Shown here one piece after another: positions 6,394 through 13,738 of a DNA stretch of 14,025 nt. The stretch's first letter is position 1. The number at the start of each line of letters is the position of its first letter. The notes under the pieces are model-generated. The model saw only the letters and a list, made by a program, of their open reading frames with translations. It was not told where the DNA came from and ran no database searches. Location of the stretch: assembly GCA_020057015.1 (NCBI GenBank), contig JAGVGS010000178.1, forward strand, positions 1 through 14,025, written 5' to 3'. Both the position numbers and the translations under genes were made by a program. The DNA is from Candidatus Omnitrophota bacterium. Lineage in GTDB: Bacteria; Omnitrophota; Gorgyraeia; Aquiviventales; Aquiviventaceae.

Positions 6394-7239
6394 ATGTCAG
6401 AAGAACAGCTGCCAGATGCGCAGGGTGGGGCTGAGGAAACTCAGCGAGAGCGTCGGAATGGAAAGGAGGTTTCCCGCAGGGATTTCCTCCAGCAGGCCGC
6501 CGTGGTTGCGGGGTCGGCCACCCTGGCAGCCGCTGCCGGCGGGTGCGTTCCTCAGTTCCTTATAAAGAAGCCGGTATCAGCGACAGTCGGCACGCAATGG
6601 GGCATGATCGTGGATCTGAAAAAATGCGTGGGCTGCAGGTCCTGCACGGTGGCTTGCAAGGCGGAAAACCATACGCCCCCCGGGATCTTCTACAACGTTG
6701 TGTTGGAGGAAGAAACCGGCGAATACCCCAATGTGCAGAGGCGGTTTATTTTCCGGCCCTGCATGCATTGCAAGAATCCCTCTTGTGTCCCGGCTTGTCC
6801 TATCAACGCGACCTCCCGCCGGGACGATGGCATCGTCGTGGTGGACTATGATAAATGCACCGGCATTGGCGCTTGCGTTGGGGCCTGCCCGTATGAAGCG
6901 CGCTATCTGGACGATGGCAGCAGCTACCTCGAATCCCCGAGCCCCTACGATGGGCAGCCCTCGCCCGAATACGGAGAGAATAGGACGCGCGAAAATGACC
7001 AGTCCCCTATAGGGAAAGTCCGCAAGTGCACCTTCTGCCTGCATCGCCTGACGAAGGGGCTTTCCCCGGCTTGCGCCCAAACCTGTATTGGCCACGCCAT
7101 TCATTTCGGGAACTTGAACGATCCTGAAGGCCAGTGCGTTGTCCATGACGAGAAACTTCAGGATCTATTGAAGACTCGCCGCCATATGCGATTGCAAGAA
7201 GAAACCGGCAACGACCCTTCAGTCTATTACCTGACATAA
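6394..7239 (+). CDS. Tat-exported four-cluster Fe-S electron-transfer subunit, TtrB/SrdB-like (281 aa)
   Basis: This is the electron-transfer beta subunit of a DMSO-reductase-family enzyme. A Tat motif SRRDFLQ (27-33) is followed by an Ala-rich hydrophobic stretch. Four cluster motifs follow: C78-x2-C81-x2-C84-x3-C88; C123-x2-C126-x4-C131-x3-C135; C155-x5-C161-x3-C165; C212-x2-C215-x11-C227-x3-C231. The third motif lacks its second Cys: Ile158 stands there. In NarH the equivalent position is Trp and the site holds a [3Fe-4S] cluster, so one is predicted here. ATG 6394 has AGGAG 10 nt upstream and is preferred over an in-frame TTG at 6385. A Cys at 51 after the hydrophobic stretch gives a weak lipobox-like AGGC, probably not a lipoprotein site. 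It sits 13 nt before the catalytic-subunit gene and would pass electrons to it in the periplasm. Closest families by eye are tetrathionate (TtrB) and selenate (SrdB) reductase subunits. Confidence 0.88.
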   Translation: MSEEQLPDAQGGAEETQRERRNGKEVSRRDFLQQAAVVAGSATLAAAAGGCVPQFLIKKPVSATVGTQWGMIVDLKKCVGCRSCTVACKAENHTPPGIFYNVVLEEETGEYPNVQRRFIFRPCMHCKNPSCVPACPINATSRRDDGIVVVDYDKCTGIGACVGACPYEARYLDDGSSYLESPSPYDGQPSPEYGENRTRENDQSPIGKVRKCTFCLHRLTKGLSPACAQTCIGHAIHFGNLNDPEGQCVVHDEKLQDLLKTRRHMRLQEETGNDPSVYYLT

Positions 7240-7252
7240 GAGGAAGAAGCCG

Positions 7253-10200
7253 ATGAGCACACCGAAAGCACAGAAGCCAAAATCCGGGATTTCGCGAAGG
7301 GAGTTTCTCAAGAAATCGGCCCTCCTCGGGTCGACTTCGGTCGTTTCCAGCGGCGTGCTGGCCGCTTTCCAGGACATGGCGCAAGCCGAGCCATTGACAG
7401 CGCTGGACCGCGGCGAGCACGAGTACCACCATAACGACCCGGAGAGCATAATCCACACCGTGTGCCTTGGCTGCAACACGGGCTGTCCCACCAAGGTGAA
7501 GATCCAGAACGGGGCCATCGTCAAGGTGGATGGCAATCCGTATACGCCCTGGACCCGCGTGCCGCACCTTCCTTACGCAACATCCATACGGGAAGCGTCA
7601 AAGATTGACGGGGCGATTTGCCCCAAAGGACAGGCGGGCATGATGACCGTCTACGATCCGTACCGCATTCGCAAGGTCCTGAAGCGCGACGGCGCCCGCG
7701 GCGCGATGAAATGGAAGACCATTGAGTTCCGCCAAGCCGTCGAGGAAATCGTCAACGGCGGCAAACTCTTTGCCCATGTTCCGGGAGAAAAAGGGCGTGA
7801 GGTGGATGGTTTAAAGAAGCTCTGGGCTTTGCGTGATGCGAAGTTGGCCGGCGATATGGGCAAGGCCGTCGACGAGATATGGAAGGTCAAAACGCCCGAA
7901 GAGAAACAACAGAAGGTGGCGGAGTTTAAGGAAAAATTCAAGGATCACCTGGACCTGCTCATCGATCCTGACCACCCGGACCTTGGTCCCAAGAACAACC
8001 AATTCCTCTGGGTTCATGGGCGGCTTAAAGCCGGGCGCAGCGAATTCTTCAAACGGTTCGTGCAGGACGCGCTGGGCTCGTCCAATTTCCATGGCCACAC
8101 GACGGTCTGCCAAGGGTCGCTCTACTTTGCCGGCAAAGCCATGTCGGAGCAGTATGGGTTCGATGAGAAGAAGCGCGCGGCTGACTGGTATGGCGGCGAA
8201 AAATTCTTCTGGCAGGCGGACCAGAGCTATGCGGAATTTATTCTCTTTGTCGGGGCCTCGCCTTTTGAGGCCAACTACCCGCCCCTGCGGACCCCGAACA
8301 TCATGAATGGAGTCGAGAGCGGCCGGCTGAAATTTGCCGTGGTAGACCCCAGGTTTTCGAAGACCGCGGCCAAAGCCTGGAAGTGGATTCCCGCCAAACC
8401 CGGTACGGAGGCTGCGCTGGCGCTGGGCATGATTCGCTGGATCCTGGAGCACAACCGGTTTGATGCGCGCTATTTGGCCAATGCCAACAAAGCAGCTGCC
8501 AAGGAAAGCGGGGAGCCCACCTGGACGAACGCCTGCTGGCTCGTCAAGCTGAAGGAAGGCAAGCCTGGCGCGTTATTGCGCGCCTCAGATATCGGTTTGC
8601 CGAAACAGCCCCGCGAGGGCAAAGTGAAGGACGAGACGGTGGCTTATGAATTAGATCCGTTCGTCGTCCTCTCTGGGGGCAAGCCTGCCGTCGTGGATCC
8701 GACCGATGAGAAGACAGCGGTGCGCGGCGAGTTGCTGGTCGATGCCGAGGTGGGAGGGCACAAGGTGAAGAGCGCCCTGCAACTGCTGTTGGAGGAAGCT
8801 CAGCAGCACACCATTGAGGAGTGGGCGGATATTTGCGGCATTGCAGCCTCGGAGATCATTGAGCTGGCCCGGGAGTTTACAAGCCACGGCAAGCGGGCCG
8901 TGGCTGATGCCCACCGCGGGGTTTCCCAGCACACTAACGGCTTCTACAACTGCCTCGCCTGGAACTCGTTGAACCTGTTGGTCGGCAACTTCGACTGGCG
9001 GGGCGGCTTCGTCAAGGCCACTACGTACGACATCACAGGCGGCAAGGCCAAAGGCCCCTTCAACTTCAAGGATGGGATGCACTCGGCCAAGGCCAAGCCG
9101 TTTGGTTTGGGGATTCTGCGGGAGAAGAAGGTGGAGGATACGACGTTGTTTGACGGCAAGTACCCCACGAAGCGCCCGTGGTTTCCGAATGCCACCGACG
9201 TTTATCAAGAGCTGCTGCCTTCGGTGGCAGACCAATACCCGTATCCGATCAAAGCGCTGCTGCTCTACATGGGCACGCCAGGCTATGCGCTGCCTGCCGG
9301 TAATACGCAGATCAAGGTCCTGGCCGATGTTGAGAAACTCCCGCTCTTTATCGCCTCGGATATCACGATTGGCGAGTCCTCGATGTTTGCAGACTACATC
9401 ATCCCGGATCTGTCGTTCTATGAGCGCTGGGAATTCCATGGCTCGCATCCGAACAATATCTGGAAAGTGCAGCCGGTTCGCCAGCCGGCGATCGCGCCTA
9501 TCCCGGAGACTGTGACCGTTTTCGGCGAAGAGATGCCGATCTCCTTGGAGGCGTTCATGCTGTCGGTAGCCGAGGTGGCGGGGCTGCCTGGCTACGGGCC
9601 AAATGGATTCGGCCCAGGCCAGGATTTTAAGCGCCCGGAAGATTATTACGTGCGGATGGTGGCCGATCTTGCGTTCGGAGAGAAAGAGGATGGCAGTGAT
9701 CAGGTGCCCGAGGCGTCTGACGAGGAAGTGGCGATTTTTGAGAAGGCCCGGAGGCATTTGCCCAAGAGCGTTTTCGATCTCGCCAAATGGCAGCAAGCGG
9801 CGGGACCACACTGGCGGCGGGTCGTCTATGTGCTCAACCGCGGCGGCCGATACCAGGACTATAGGCAAGCCTTCGATGGCTTCAAGGTGAAGAACAAGTA
9901 CGCCAAGCAAGTGAATCTGTACTGCGAAAAGGTCGCCAAGTCCAAAAGCTCGATGACCGGGAAGTCGCTGAAGGGAATGGCGACGTACTTGCCGATTGCG
10001 GATAGCCTGGATCGACCGCTCAATAACGATGGGGATACGCTGCACCTGATCACGCATCGCGAGATATTCCACACGAAAAGCCGTACAGCGGGGAACCCTT
10101 GGCTGCAGGAGCTGTTTCCGGAAAATGCCATTCTCATGAGCACTCGCGATGCGGCGCGTTTGGGTTTCAAAACCGGAGATCAAGTGCGTGTGGTGTCAGC

Positions 10201-10510
10201 ATCCAATCCTGAGGGGGTATGGGAATTGCCGAACTTCGGCACCAAACCCATGATTGGGAAGGTGGCGGTTACTCAGGGCATCCGCCCTGGGGTGATTTCC
10301 TTTTCGCTGGGCCATGGTCATTGGGCTAATGGCGCTTCAGATGTCGAGATAGACGGGCAGCGCATTGCGGGTGATCCAAAGAGAGGCGCGGGCGTTCACG
10401 CCAATGCTGCCATGGCGATTGATCCTCACCTGAAGAACGTGTGCCTGCAGGACCTCGTCGGCGGCAGCGTCTCTTTCTACGACAGCCAGGTGACTTTGGT
10501 GCGCGCATAG
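7253..10510 (+). CDS. Tat-exported molybdopterin oxidoreductase catalytic subunit, TtrA/SrdA-like (1085 aa)
   Basis: This is a catalytic subunit of the DMSO-reductase superfamily, binding bis-MGD and one [4Fe-4S] cluster. A Tat motif SRREFLKK (14-21) precedes a likely cleavage after AQA (about residue 45). The cluster motif is C71-x2-C74-x3-C78 with a distant C123 (ICPKGQAG). Cys286 in TTVCQGS is the likely Mo ligand, as in TtrA, SrdA, ArrA and PsrA types. The segments HRGVSQHTNGFYN, LLLYMGTPGYALP, the FADYI-PDLS-ERWEF run and DPDHPDLGPKNNQF are characteristic of the tetrathionate/selenate/arsenate reductase branch. The C-terminal 150 or so residues form the dinucleotide-binding beta domain. 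Length is near the roughly 1000 aa of TtrA. Substrate cannot be fixed by eye; tetrathionate, selenate or another oxyanion are candidates. A good purine-rich ribosome site precedes ATG 7253. No NrfD-type membrane anchor gene is adjacent, unlike ttrBCA and srdBCA. Confidence 0.9.
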   Translation: MSTPKAQKPKSGISRREFLKKSALLGSTSVVSSGVLAAFQDMAQAEPLTALDRGEHEYHHNDPESIIHTVCLGCNTGCPTKVKIQNGAIVKVDGNPYTPWTRVPHLPYATSIREASKIDGAICPKGQAGMMTVYDPYRIRKVLKRDGARGAMKWKTIEFRQAVEEIVNGGKLFAHVPGEKGREVDGLKKLWALRDAKLAGDMGKAVDEIWKVKTPEEKQQKVAEFKEKFKDHLDLLIDPDHPDLGPKNNQFLWVHGRLKAGRSEFFKRFVQDALGSSNFHGHTTVCQGSLYFAGKAMSEQYGFDEKKRAADWYGGEKFFWQADQSYAEFILFVGASPFEANYPPLRTPNIMNGVESGRLKFAVVDPRFSKTAAKAWKWIPAKPGTEAALALGMIRWILEHNRFDARYLANANKAAAKESGEPTWTNACWLVKLKEGKPGALLRASDIGLPKQPREGKVKDETVAYELDPFVVLSGGKPAVVDPTDEKTAVRGELLVDAEVGGHKVKSALQLLLEEAQQHTIEEWADICGIAASEIIELAREFTSHGKRAVADAHRGVSQHTNGFYNCLAWNSLNLLVGNFDWRGGFVKATTYDITGGKAKGPFNFKDGMHSAKAKPFGLGILREKKVEDTTLFDGKYPTKRPWFPNATDVYQELLPSVADQYPYPIKALLLYMGTPGYALPAGNTQIKVLADVEKLPLFIASDITIGESSMFADYIIPDLSFYERWEFHGSHPNNIWKVQPVRQPAIAPIPETVTVFGEEMPISLEAFMLSVAEVAGLPGYGPNGFGPGQDFKRPEDYYVRMVADLAFGEKEDGSDQVPEASDEEVAIFEKARRHLPKSVFDLAKWQQAAGPHWRRVVYVLNRGGRYQDYRQAFDGFKVKNKYAKQVNLYCEKVAKSKSSMTGKSLKGMATYLPIADSLDRPLNNDGDTLHLITHREIFHTKSRTAGNPWLQELFPENAILMSTRDAARLGFKTGDQVRVVSASNPEGVWELPNFGTKPMIGKVAVTQGIRPGVISFSLGHGHWANGASDVEIDGQRIAGDPKRGAGVHANAAMAIDPHLKNVCLQDLVGGSVSFYDSQVTLVRA

Positions 10511-10511
10511 T

Positions 10512-10536
10512 GCACCGATCAAACGACAATTGGTGC
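10512..10536 (+). other. Hairpin immediately after the catalytic-subunit stop codon
   Basis: GCACCGAT (10512-10519) and ATTGGTGC (10529-10536) form an 8-bp stem with one G-U pair and a 9-nt loop, starting 1 nt after the stop. No T-tract follows, so it is more likely an mRNA 3'-stabilising or processing structure than a terminator. It could limit read-through into tatA. A second compact hairpin, CCTGC-CGG-GCAGG, lies at 10573-10585. Confidence 0.4.
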
Positions 10537-10614
10537 TCGAGGTCGGCAAAGGCGAAACCCTAGTGTCAGGCGCCTGCCGGGCAGGATAAGATAACCATCG
10601 ATAGACCGCGTCGC

Positions 10615-10634
10615 ATTGACCAAGGAGGGTCGAT
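10615..10634 (+). promoter_or_regulatory. tatA ribosome-binding site presented in a hairpin loop
   Basis: ATTGACC (10615-10621) and GGTCGAT (10628-10634) form a 7-bp stem with one G-U pair. The 6-nt loop AAGGAG is the core Shine-Dalgarno of tatA, 10 nt before ATG 10638. Loop display would keep the site accessible, while a longer alternative pairing could hide it. Confidence 0.45.
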
Positions 10635-10637
10635 ACC

Positions 10638-10811
10638 ATGTTAGGCAATCTAGGGCTTCCCGAGTTACTCGTGATCTTCCTGATCGTGCTGCTGCTCTTC
10701 GGTGCCAAGCGGCTGCCGGAAATTGCCAAAGGCTTGGGCCGATCGATTCAGGAGTTCAAGAACAGCATGAAAGAGGTTGAGAAGCATCTTGAGGAGGTCA
10801 AGAAGGCGTAG
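10638..10811 (+). CDS. tatA: Twin-arginine translocase subunit TatA (57 aa)
   Basis: This short gene shows the full TatA/E pattern: a 3-residue lead, the LPELLVIFLIVLLLFGAKRLPE transmembrane-hinge unit, then a Lys/Glu-rich amphipathic helix (residues 26-56). The FG hinge and following K-RLPE are diagnostic. TatA oligomerises in the inner membrane to pass folded proteins delivered by TatBC. Length is at the short end for TatA, which often has an extra acidic tail. The start has a strong AAGGAG site. It lies 127 nt after a molybdoenzyme whose two subunits both carry Tat signals, so it probably helps export them. No tatB or tatC is present here, so those must be encoded elsewhere. A 5-bp hairpin (AGCGC/GCGCT, 10810-10822) overlaps the stop region but has no T-tract. 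Confidence 0.93.
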   Translation: MLGNLGLPELLVIFLIVLLLFGAKRLPEIAKGLGRSIQEFKNSMKEVEKHLEEVKKA

Positions 10812-10846
10812 CGCGACGCGCTGCGCGGTCGTGACAACTTAGACGG

Positions 10847-10978
10847 CACTCCGAGCCCACCGACCTCCACCCTCGAGGGATGGTTGCTGGGCCCCTTCCC
10901 AGCACCGGCACAGCCCGGTGGATGGGACGGGTCGGGAAGGAAACAACCCGGCCTCCACGTGTTCGGAAAGGAGATGGC
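10847..10978 (+). ncRNA. Moco-type (molybdenum cofactor) riboswitch aptamer upstream of moaA
   Basis: The region matches the Moco RNA motif known from the E. coli moaA leader, as I recall it. It opens with ACTCCGAGCC and closes with a hairpin GGTCGGG (10930-10936)/CCCGGCC (10947-10953) carrying a purine-rich AAGGAAACAA loop. CTCC and then a GGAAAGG stretch (10965-10971) follow, all in the order seen in E. coli. Other stems are visible: P1 CACTCC (10847-10852) with GGAGATG (10970-10976, one bulged A), and TGCTGGG (10885-10891)/CCCAGCA (10898-10904). Such RNAs sense molybdenum (or tungsten) cofactor and usually lower expression of its biosynthesis genes. It lies in the correct place, 70-80 nt before moaA. 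Confidence 0.85.
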
Positions 10979-10992
10979 AGAAGGCTTCGGAG

Positions 10993-11030
10993 CCAACTCT
11001 CTTTGCACACGAGTGTTGGTTTTTCTTTTT
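10993..11030 (+). terminator. Intrinsic terminator/attenuator between Moco riboswitch and moaA
   Basis: CCAACTCTC (10993-11001) and GAGTGTTGG (11011-11019) form a 9-bp stem with one T-T mismatch and a 9-nt loop. It is followed at once by TTTTTCTTTTT (11020-11030). It lies 14 nt after the aptamer and about 25 nt before the moaA start, so it is most likely the riboswitch's expression platform. The aptamer's 3' P1 strand can alternatively pair with the terminator's 5' arm: GAGATGGC (10971-10978) with GCCA-AC-TCTC (10992-11001), eight pairs with a 2-nt bulge. Confidence 0.8.
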
Positions 11031-11054
11031 AGCAGTCAACAGTGAACAGTGGCT

Positions 11055-12032
11055 ATGTTATGTGATCGATTCGGTAGAACGATCAGGTATCTGCGTATTT
11101 CAGTGACCGACCGGTGCAATTTGCGCTGTGTCTATTGTTTGCCGGCTGCGGGCGTTCGCTGGATGCCCAGAGATGAGGTCTTGCGCTATGAGGAGATCGC
11201 CGCCGTGGTGCGAGCTGGGCTGCAGCTGGAGATCAGCCATGTGCGGCTGACGGGTGGCGAGCCGCTGGTGCGCGAGGGGTTGCTGGATTTGGTGCGCATA
11301 CTCTCCGGGCTTTCGGGCCTTGCGGATTTGGCGCTGACGACCAACGGGGTCTTGCTGGCCGATCAGGCCCAGGCGCTGAGAGCGGCCGGCCTTCGGCGCA
11401 TCAACATCAGCCTCGACACGCTGCGGCCTGATCGGTTTCGGCACATCACGCGCTTCGGCGAGATCACCGAGGTGCGCCGCGGCATTACGGCCTCGCTGGA
11501 GGCGGGCTTGGATCCGGTCAAGCTCAACATGGTGGTCGTGCGCGGGGTCAACGACGACGAGATCGCGGATCTGGCTGCCCTCACGCAGTCGCTGCCGGTG
11601 GAGGTGCGGTTCATCGAGCTGATGCCCATCGGCGGCTATTTCTCTCGGGAGAAGTTCGTTCCTGCCGCGGAGATTCTCTCCAGTGTCGAGCGCCTCGGAG
11701 CGCTGTCGCCTGCTGCCTCTGCTGCAGGCTGCGGGCCGGCGCGCACCTTCTGTCTGCCGGATGCCCGCGGCAAAATCGGAATCATCAGCGCCGTGACGCA
11801 AGCCTTCTGTGCGAGCTGCAACCGGCTGCGCCTGACGGCCACCGGTCGGCTTCGCCCCTGCCTAGATGATGAGCAGGCGGTGGATCTCAAGCCGGCCCTT
11901 CGTCCTGTGATCGACGAAGACAGGCTGGCCGCATTGATCAGGACGGCGGTTGCGGCCAAGCCAGAGCAGCATGCGATGGCCGAGCGCGACACTGGCGCGT
12001 TGCGGACCTGCATGGCGGGGGTGGGAGGATGA
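11055..12032 (+). CDS. moaA: GTP 3',8-cyclase MoaA (radical SAM, Moco biosynthesis)
   Basis: MoaA converts GTP to 3',8-cyclo-GTP, the first step of molybdenum cofactor synthesis. The radical-SAM motif C21-x3-C25-x2-C28 sits in VTDRCNLRCVYC, the C-terminal cluster ligands are C252, C255 and C269, and the protein ends in Gly-Gly, as MoaA requires. TGGEPL is the SAM-binding GGE motif. About 325 residues is normal. The start is ATG 11055 (alternatively GTG 11049); no strong Shine-Dalgarno is visible. The last codons overlap moaC by an ATGA junction, so the two are translationally coupled. Expression is probably controlled by the upstream Moco riboswitch and terminator. Confidence 0.96.
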   Translation: MLCDRFGRTIRYLRISVTDRCNLRCVYCLPAAGVRWMPRDEVLRYEEIAAVVRAGLQLEISHVRLTGGEPLVREGLLDLVRILSGLSGLADLALTTNGVLLADQAQALRAAGLRRINISLDTLRPDRFRHITRFGEITEVRRGITASLEAGLDPVKLNMVVVRGVNDDEIADLAALTQSLPVEVRFIELMPIGGYFSREKFVPAAEILSSVERLGALSPAASAAGCGPARTFCLPDARGKIGIISAVTQAFCASCNRLRLTATGRLRPCLDDEQAVDLKPALRPVIDEDRLAALIRTAVAAKPEQHAMAERDTGALRTCMAGVGG

Positions 12033-12517
12033 GGGGAGCGCTGACGCATGTGGATGGTCGCGGATCGGCCCGGATGGTCGACGTGGGCGGGAAGGACGCA
12101 ACACAGCGCCTGGCGCGCGCGTCGGCCTGGATTCGCATCCGGCCGTCGGTCATCGACCAGCTCAGGCACAAGGTCATCCCCAAAGGCGACGTGCTCGCGG
12201 TGGCCAAGATCGCCGCGATTCAGGCTGCCAAGAAAACGGCAGATCTTATTCCGCTGTGCCACCCGCTTCGGCTGACCCACATCGTTGTGGATTGCGAGGT
12301 GCAGGACGGCGGCGTGCGCATCATGGCGACAGTCAAGACCACCGATCGCACCGGCGTGGAGATGGAGGCGTTGTGCGCGGCGTCAGTGGCCGCGCTGACG
12401 ATCTACGATATGTGCAAAGCCGCGGATCCCGCGATGGTGATCGGCCCCATTCAGCTTGAGGAAAAAACAGGCGGCAAGCGGGATTTCAAGCGCCACGCAG
12501 CGCGGCGGGCTGCATGA
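12029..12517 (+). CDS. moaC: Cyclic pyranopterin monophosphate synthase MoaC
   Basis: MoaC rearranges the MoaA product to cyclic pyranopterin monophosphate in the cytoplasm. Family motifs run in order: MVDVGGK (16-22), KGDVLAVAKIA, AAKKTADLIPLCHPL (66-80, with the catalytic-region His78), the GVEMEAL segment (109-115) and YDMCKA (126-131). The 162-aa length is typical. The last ten residues or so are basic and Arg/Ala-rich beyond the GGK region, a modest extension. It overlaps moaA upstream and the Mog/MoaB-like gene downstream by 4 nt each (ATGA), so the three are co-translated. Confidence 0.96.
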   Translation: MRGALTHVDGRGSARMVDVGGKDATQRLARASAWIRIRPSVIDQLRHKVIPKGDVLAVAKIAAIQAAKKTADLIPLCHPLRLTHIVVDCEVQDGGVRIMATVKTTDRTGVEMEALCAASVAALTIYDMCKAADPAMVIGPIQLEEKTGGKRDFKRHAARRAA

Positions 12518-13017
12518 CGCGCATTGGCATCGTGACGATCAGCGATTCGCGCTCGCAAGGTACGCGGGCTGATACGACGACCGCGCTCATCCGCCGCCTG
12601 ATGGCAGAGGCCGGCTATGCAGTGGGCGAGACCGCGATGATTGCCGACGAGGTGAAACAGATTGAAGCGATACTCATCGAGATGACGAACCGGCACGCGC
12701 TACAGCTGGTGTTGACGACGGGTGGCACCGGGTTGGGGCCTCGGGATGTGACGCCGGAGGCCACGCGCGGTATCATCGATCGCGAGGTGCCGGGCTTGCC
12801 AGAGGCGATGCGCGCTGTAACGGCGACGCAGAATCCTAGGGCGTGGCTCTCGCGCGGTATCGCCGGGCTTCGGGGCCGCACGCTGATCGTGAATCTGCCC
12901 GGCAGCCCGCGCGCTGTGGAAGAATGCCTGCGCGTGCTCATCCCGCTGTTGCCGCATGCGCTGTCGATGATCGCAGGAGACGCCCATGGCTCCATTGCCG
13001 CTGTGGCTGATCATTAG
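12514..13017 (+). CDS. MogA/MoaB-family molybdopterin adenylyltransferase (167 aa)
   Basis: This family adenylates molybdopterin before MoeA inserts molybdate. Visible motifs are ISDSR near the N-terminus, the TTGGTGLGPRDVTPEAT active-site stretch (68-84, with Asp78 where the family has its catalytic acid) and NLPGSPRAVEE (127-137). Length fits MogA/MoaB. Which of the two names applies is uncertain: the NLPGSP loop is closer to Mog, and MoaB of E. coli is inactive. The start overlaps moaC, and the 3' end overlaps the next gene by 32 nt. Confidence 0.92.
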   Translation: MTRIGIVTISDSRSQGTRADTTTALIRRLMAEAGYAVGETAMIADEVKQIEAILIEMTNRHALQLVLTTGGTGLGPRDVTPEATRGIIDREVPGLPEAMRAVTATQNPRAWLSRGIAGLRGRTLIVNLPGSPRAVEECLRVLIPLLPHALSMIAGDAHGSIAAVADH

Positions 13018-13738
13018 CGTCTTGCTGGTGGCGGCACTCTACTCCTCGGTCGGCCATGGGGGGGCTTCCGGCTACCTAGCTTGCTTGTCGCTGGTGCCCG
13101 CAAGCGTTGCGCCGGCTCAAATGGCGACGATGGCCCTGACCTTAAACCTGTTAGTGGTGGGCATCGGGCTGTGGACTTTCATGCGAGCAGGCCAGCTCTC
13201 CATGCGGCTGGCAGCACCCTTTGTGCTGGCCTCGGTGCCGGCAGCGTTCTTAGGCGGCCTGACGCCGCTGCCTCTGCGGGCCTATAGCTTGTTGCTTGCC
13301 GCGGCACTGTTGCTGGCCGCTGCCCGTCTGCTGATCAAGCCCTTGCAGGGAGCCACCGATACGCGGCCCCCACAGTGGCCGCTCGCACTCATCTCGGGGG
13401 CAGTCATCGGATGGTTGTCAGGCGTGCTCGGCATCGGCGGAGGCATTTTTCTCAGTCCGTTGGTCCTCTTGTTGGGATATGCCACGCCGCGGCAGGCTGC
13501 GGGGTGTGCCGCGTTCTTCATCTTCGTCAACTCTGCGGCAGGCCTGGCCGGGCGTTGGTTTCAGGGGGCGGTGGAGTTTGGGGTGTGGTGGCCGCTGGTG
13601 ATCGCGGCCGCACTGGGCGCATGGATCGGATCGCGATTGGGGGCGGGCCGATTTTCAAGTGCTGCACTCAATCGCACGCTCGCCATCGTGCTGCTCATGG
13701 CCGCACTCAAACTGTTGAAGGCGGGGATCGTGTCATGA
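12986..13738 (+). CDS. TauE/SafE-family (TSUP) membrane permease (250 aa)
   Basis: This is a polytopic inner-membrane protein with about seven to eight hydrophobic segments and an internal two-fold repeat. Each half carries a Gly-rich signature: YSSVGHGGASGY (20-30) and GVLGIGGGIF (147-155). TSUP proteins carry sulfur-containing or related anions such as sulfite, thiosulfate or sulfoacetate, usually as export or uptake by diffusion or proton coupling. ATG 12986 has AGGAGA upstream and lies inside the end of the Mog-like gene, while its stop overlaps the moeA start. Being embedded in a Moco operon, it may move an anion tied to cofactor or enzyme chemistry, such as thiosulfate, sulfite or molybdate (inference). 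Confidence 0.9.
   Translation: MAPLPLWLIISVLLVAALYSSVGHGGASGYLACLSLVPASVAPAQMATMALTLNLLVVGIGLWTFMRAGQLSMRLAAPFVLASVPAAFLGGLTPLPLRAYSLLLAAALLLAAARLLIKPLQGATDTRPPQWPLALISGAVIGWLSGVLGIGGGIFLSPLVLLLGYATPRQAAGCAAFFIFVNSAAGLAGRWFQGAVEFGVWWPLVIAAALGAWIGSRLGAGRFSSAALNRTLAIVLLMAALKLLKAGIVS

Noticed and set aside
6529..6546. Possible lipobox (AGGC at residue 51) in the Fe-S subunit
   Set aside because: The -3 residue is Ala rather than Leu and the partner subunit is a soluble Tat substrate; a normal Tat signal is enough to explain the N-terminus.
8651..10183. A 510-codon open frame on the - strand opposite the molybdopterin subunit gene
   Set aside because: It lies entirely antisense to a gene with clear family motifs, its translation is Arg/His/Leu-rich without recognisable motifs, and GC-rich codon use on the + strand readily leaves such frames open.
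10540..10607. GGCAAAGGCGAAACC segment reminiscent of the first half of a GEMM (c-di-GMP-I) riboswitch
   Set aside because: The expected second half with GACGCAAAGC and the following stem is missing, so I do not call a riboswitch here.
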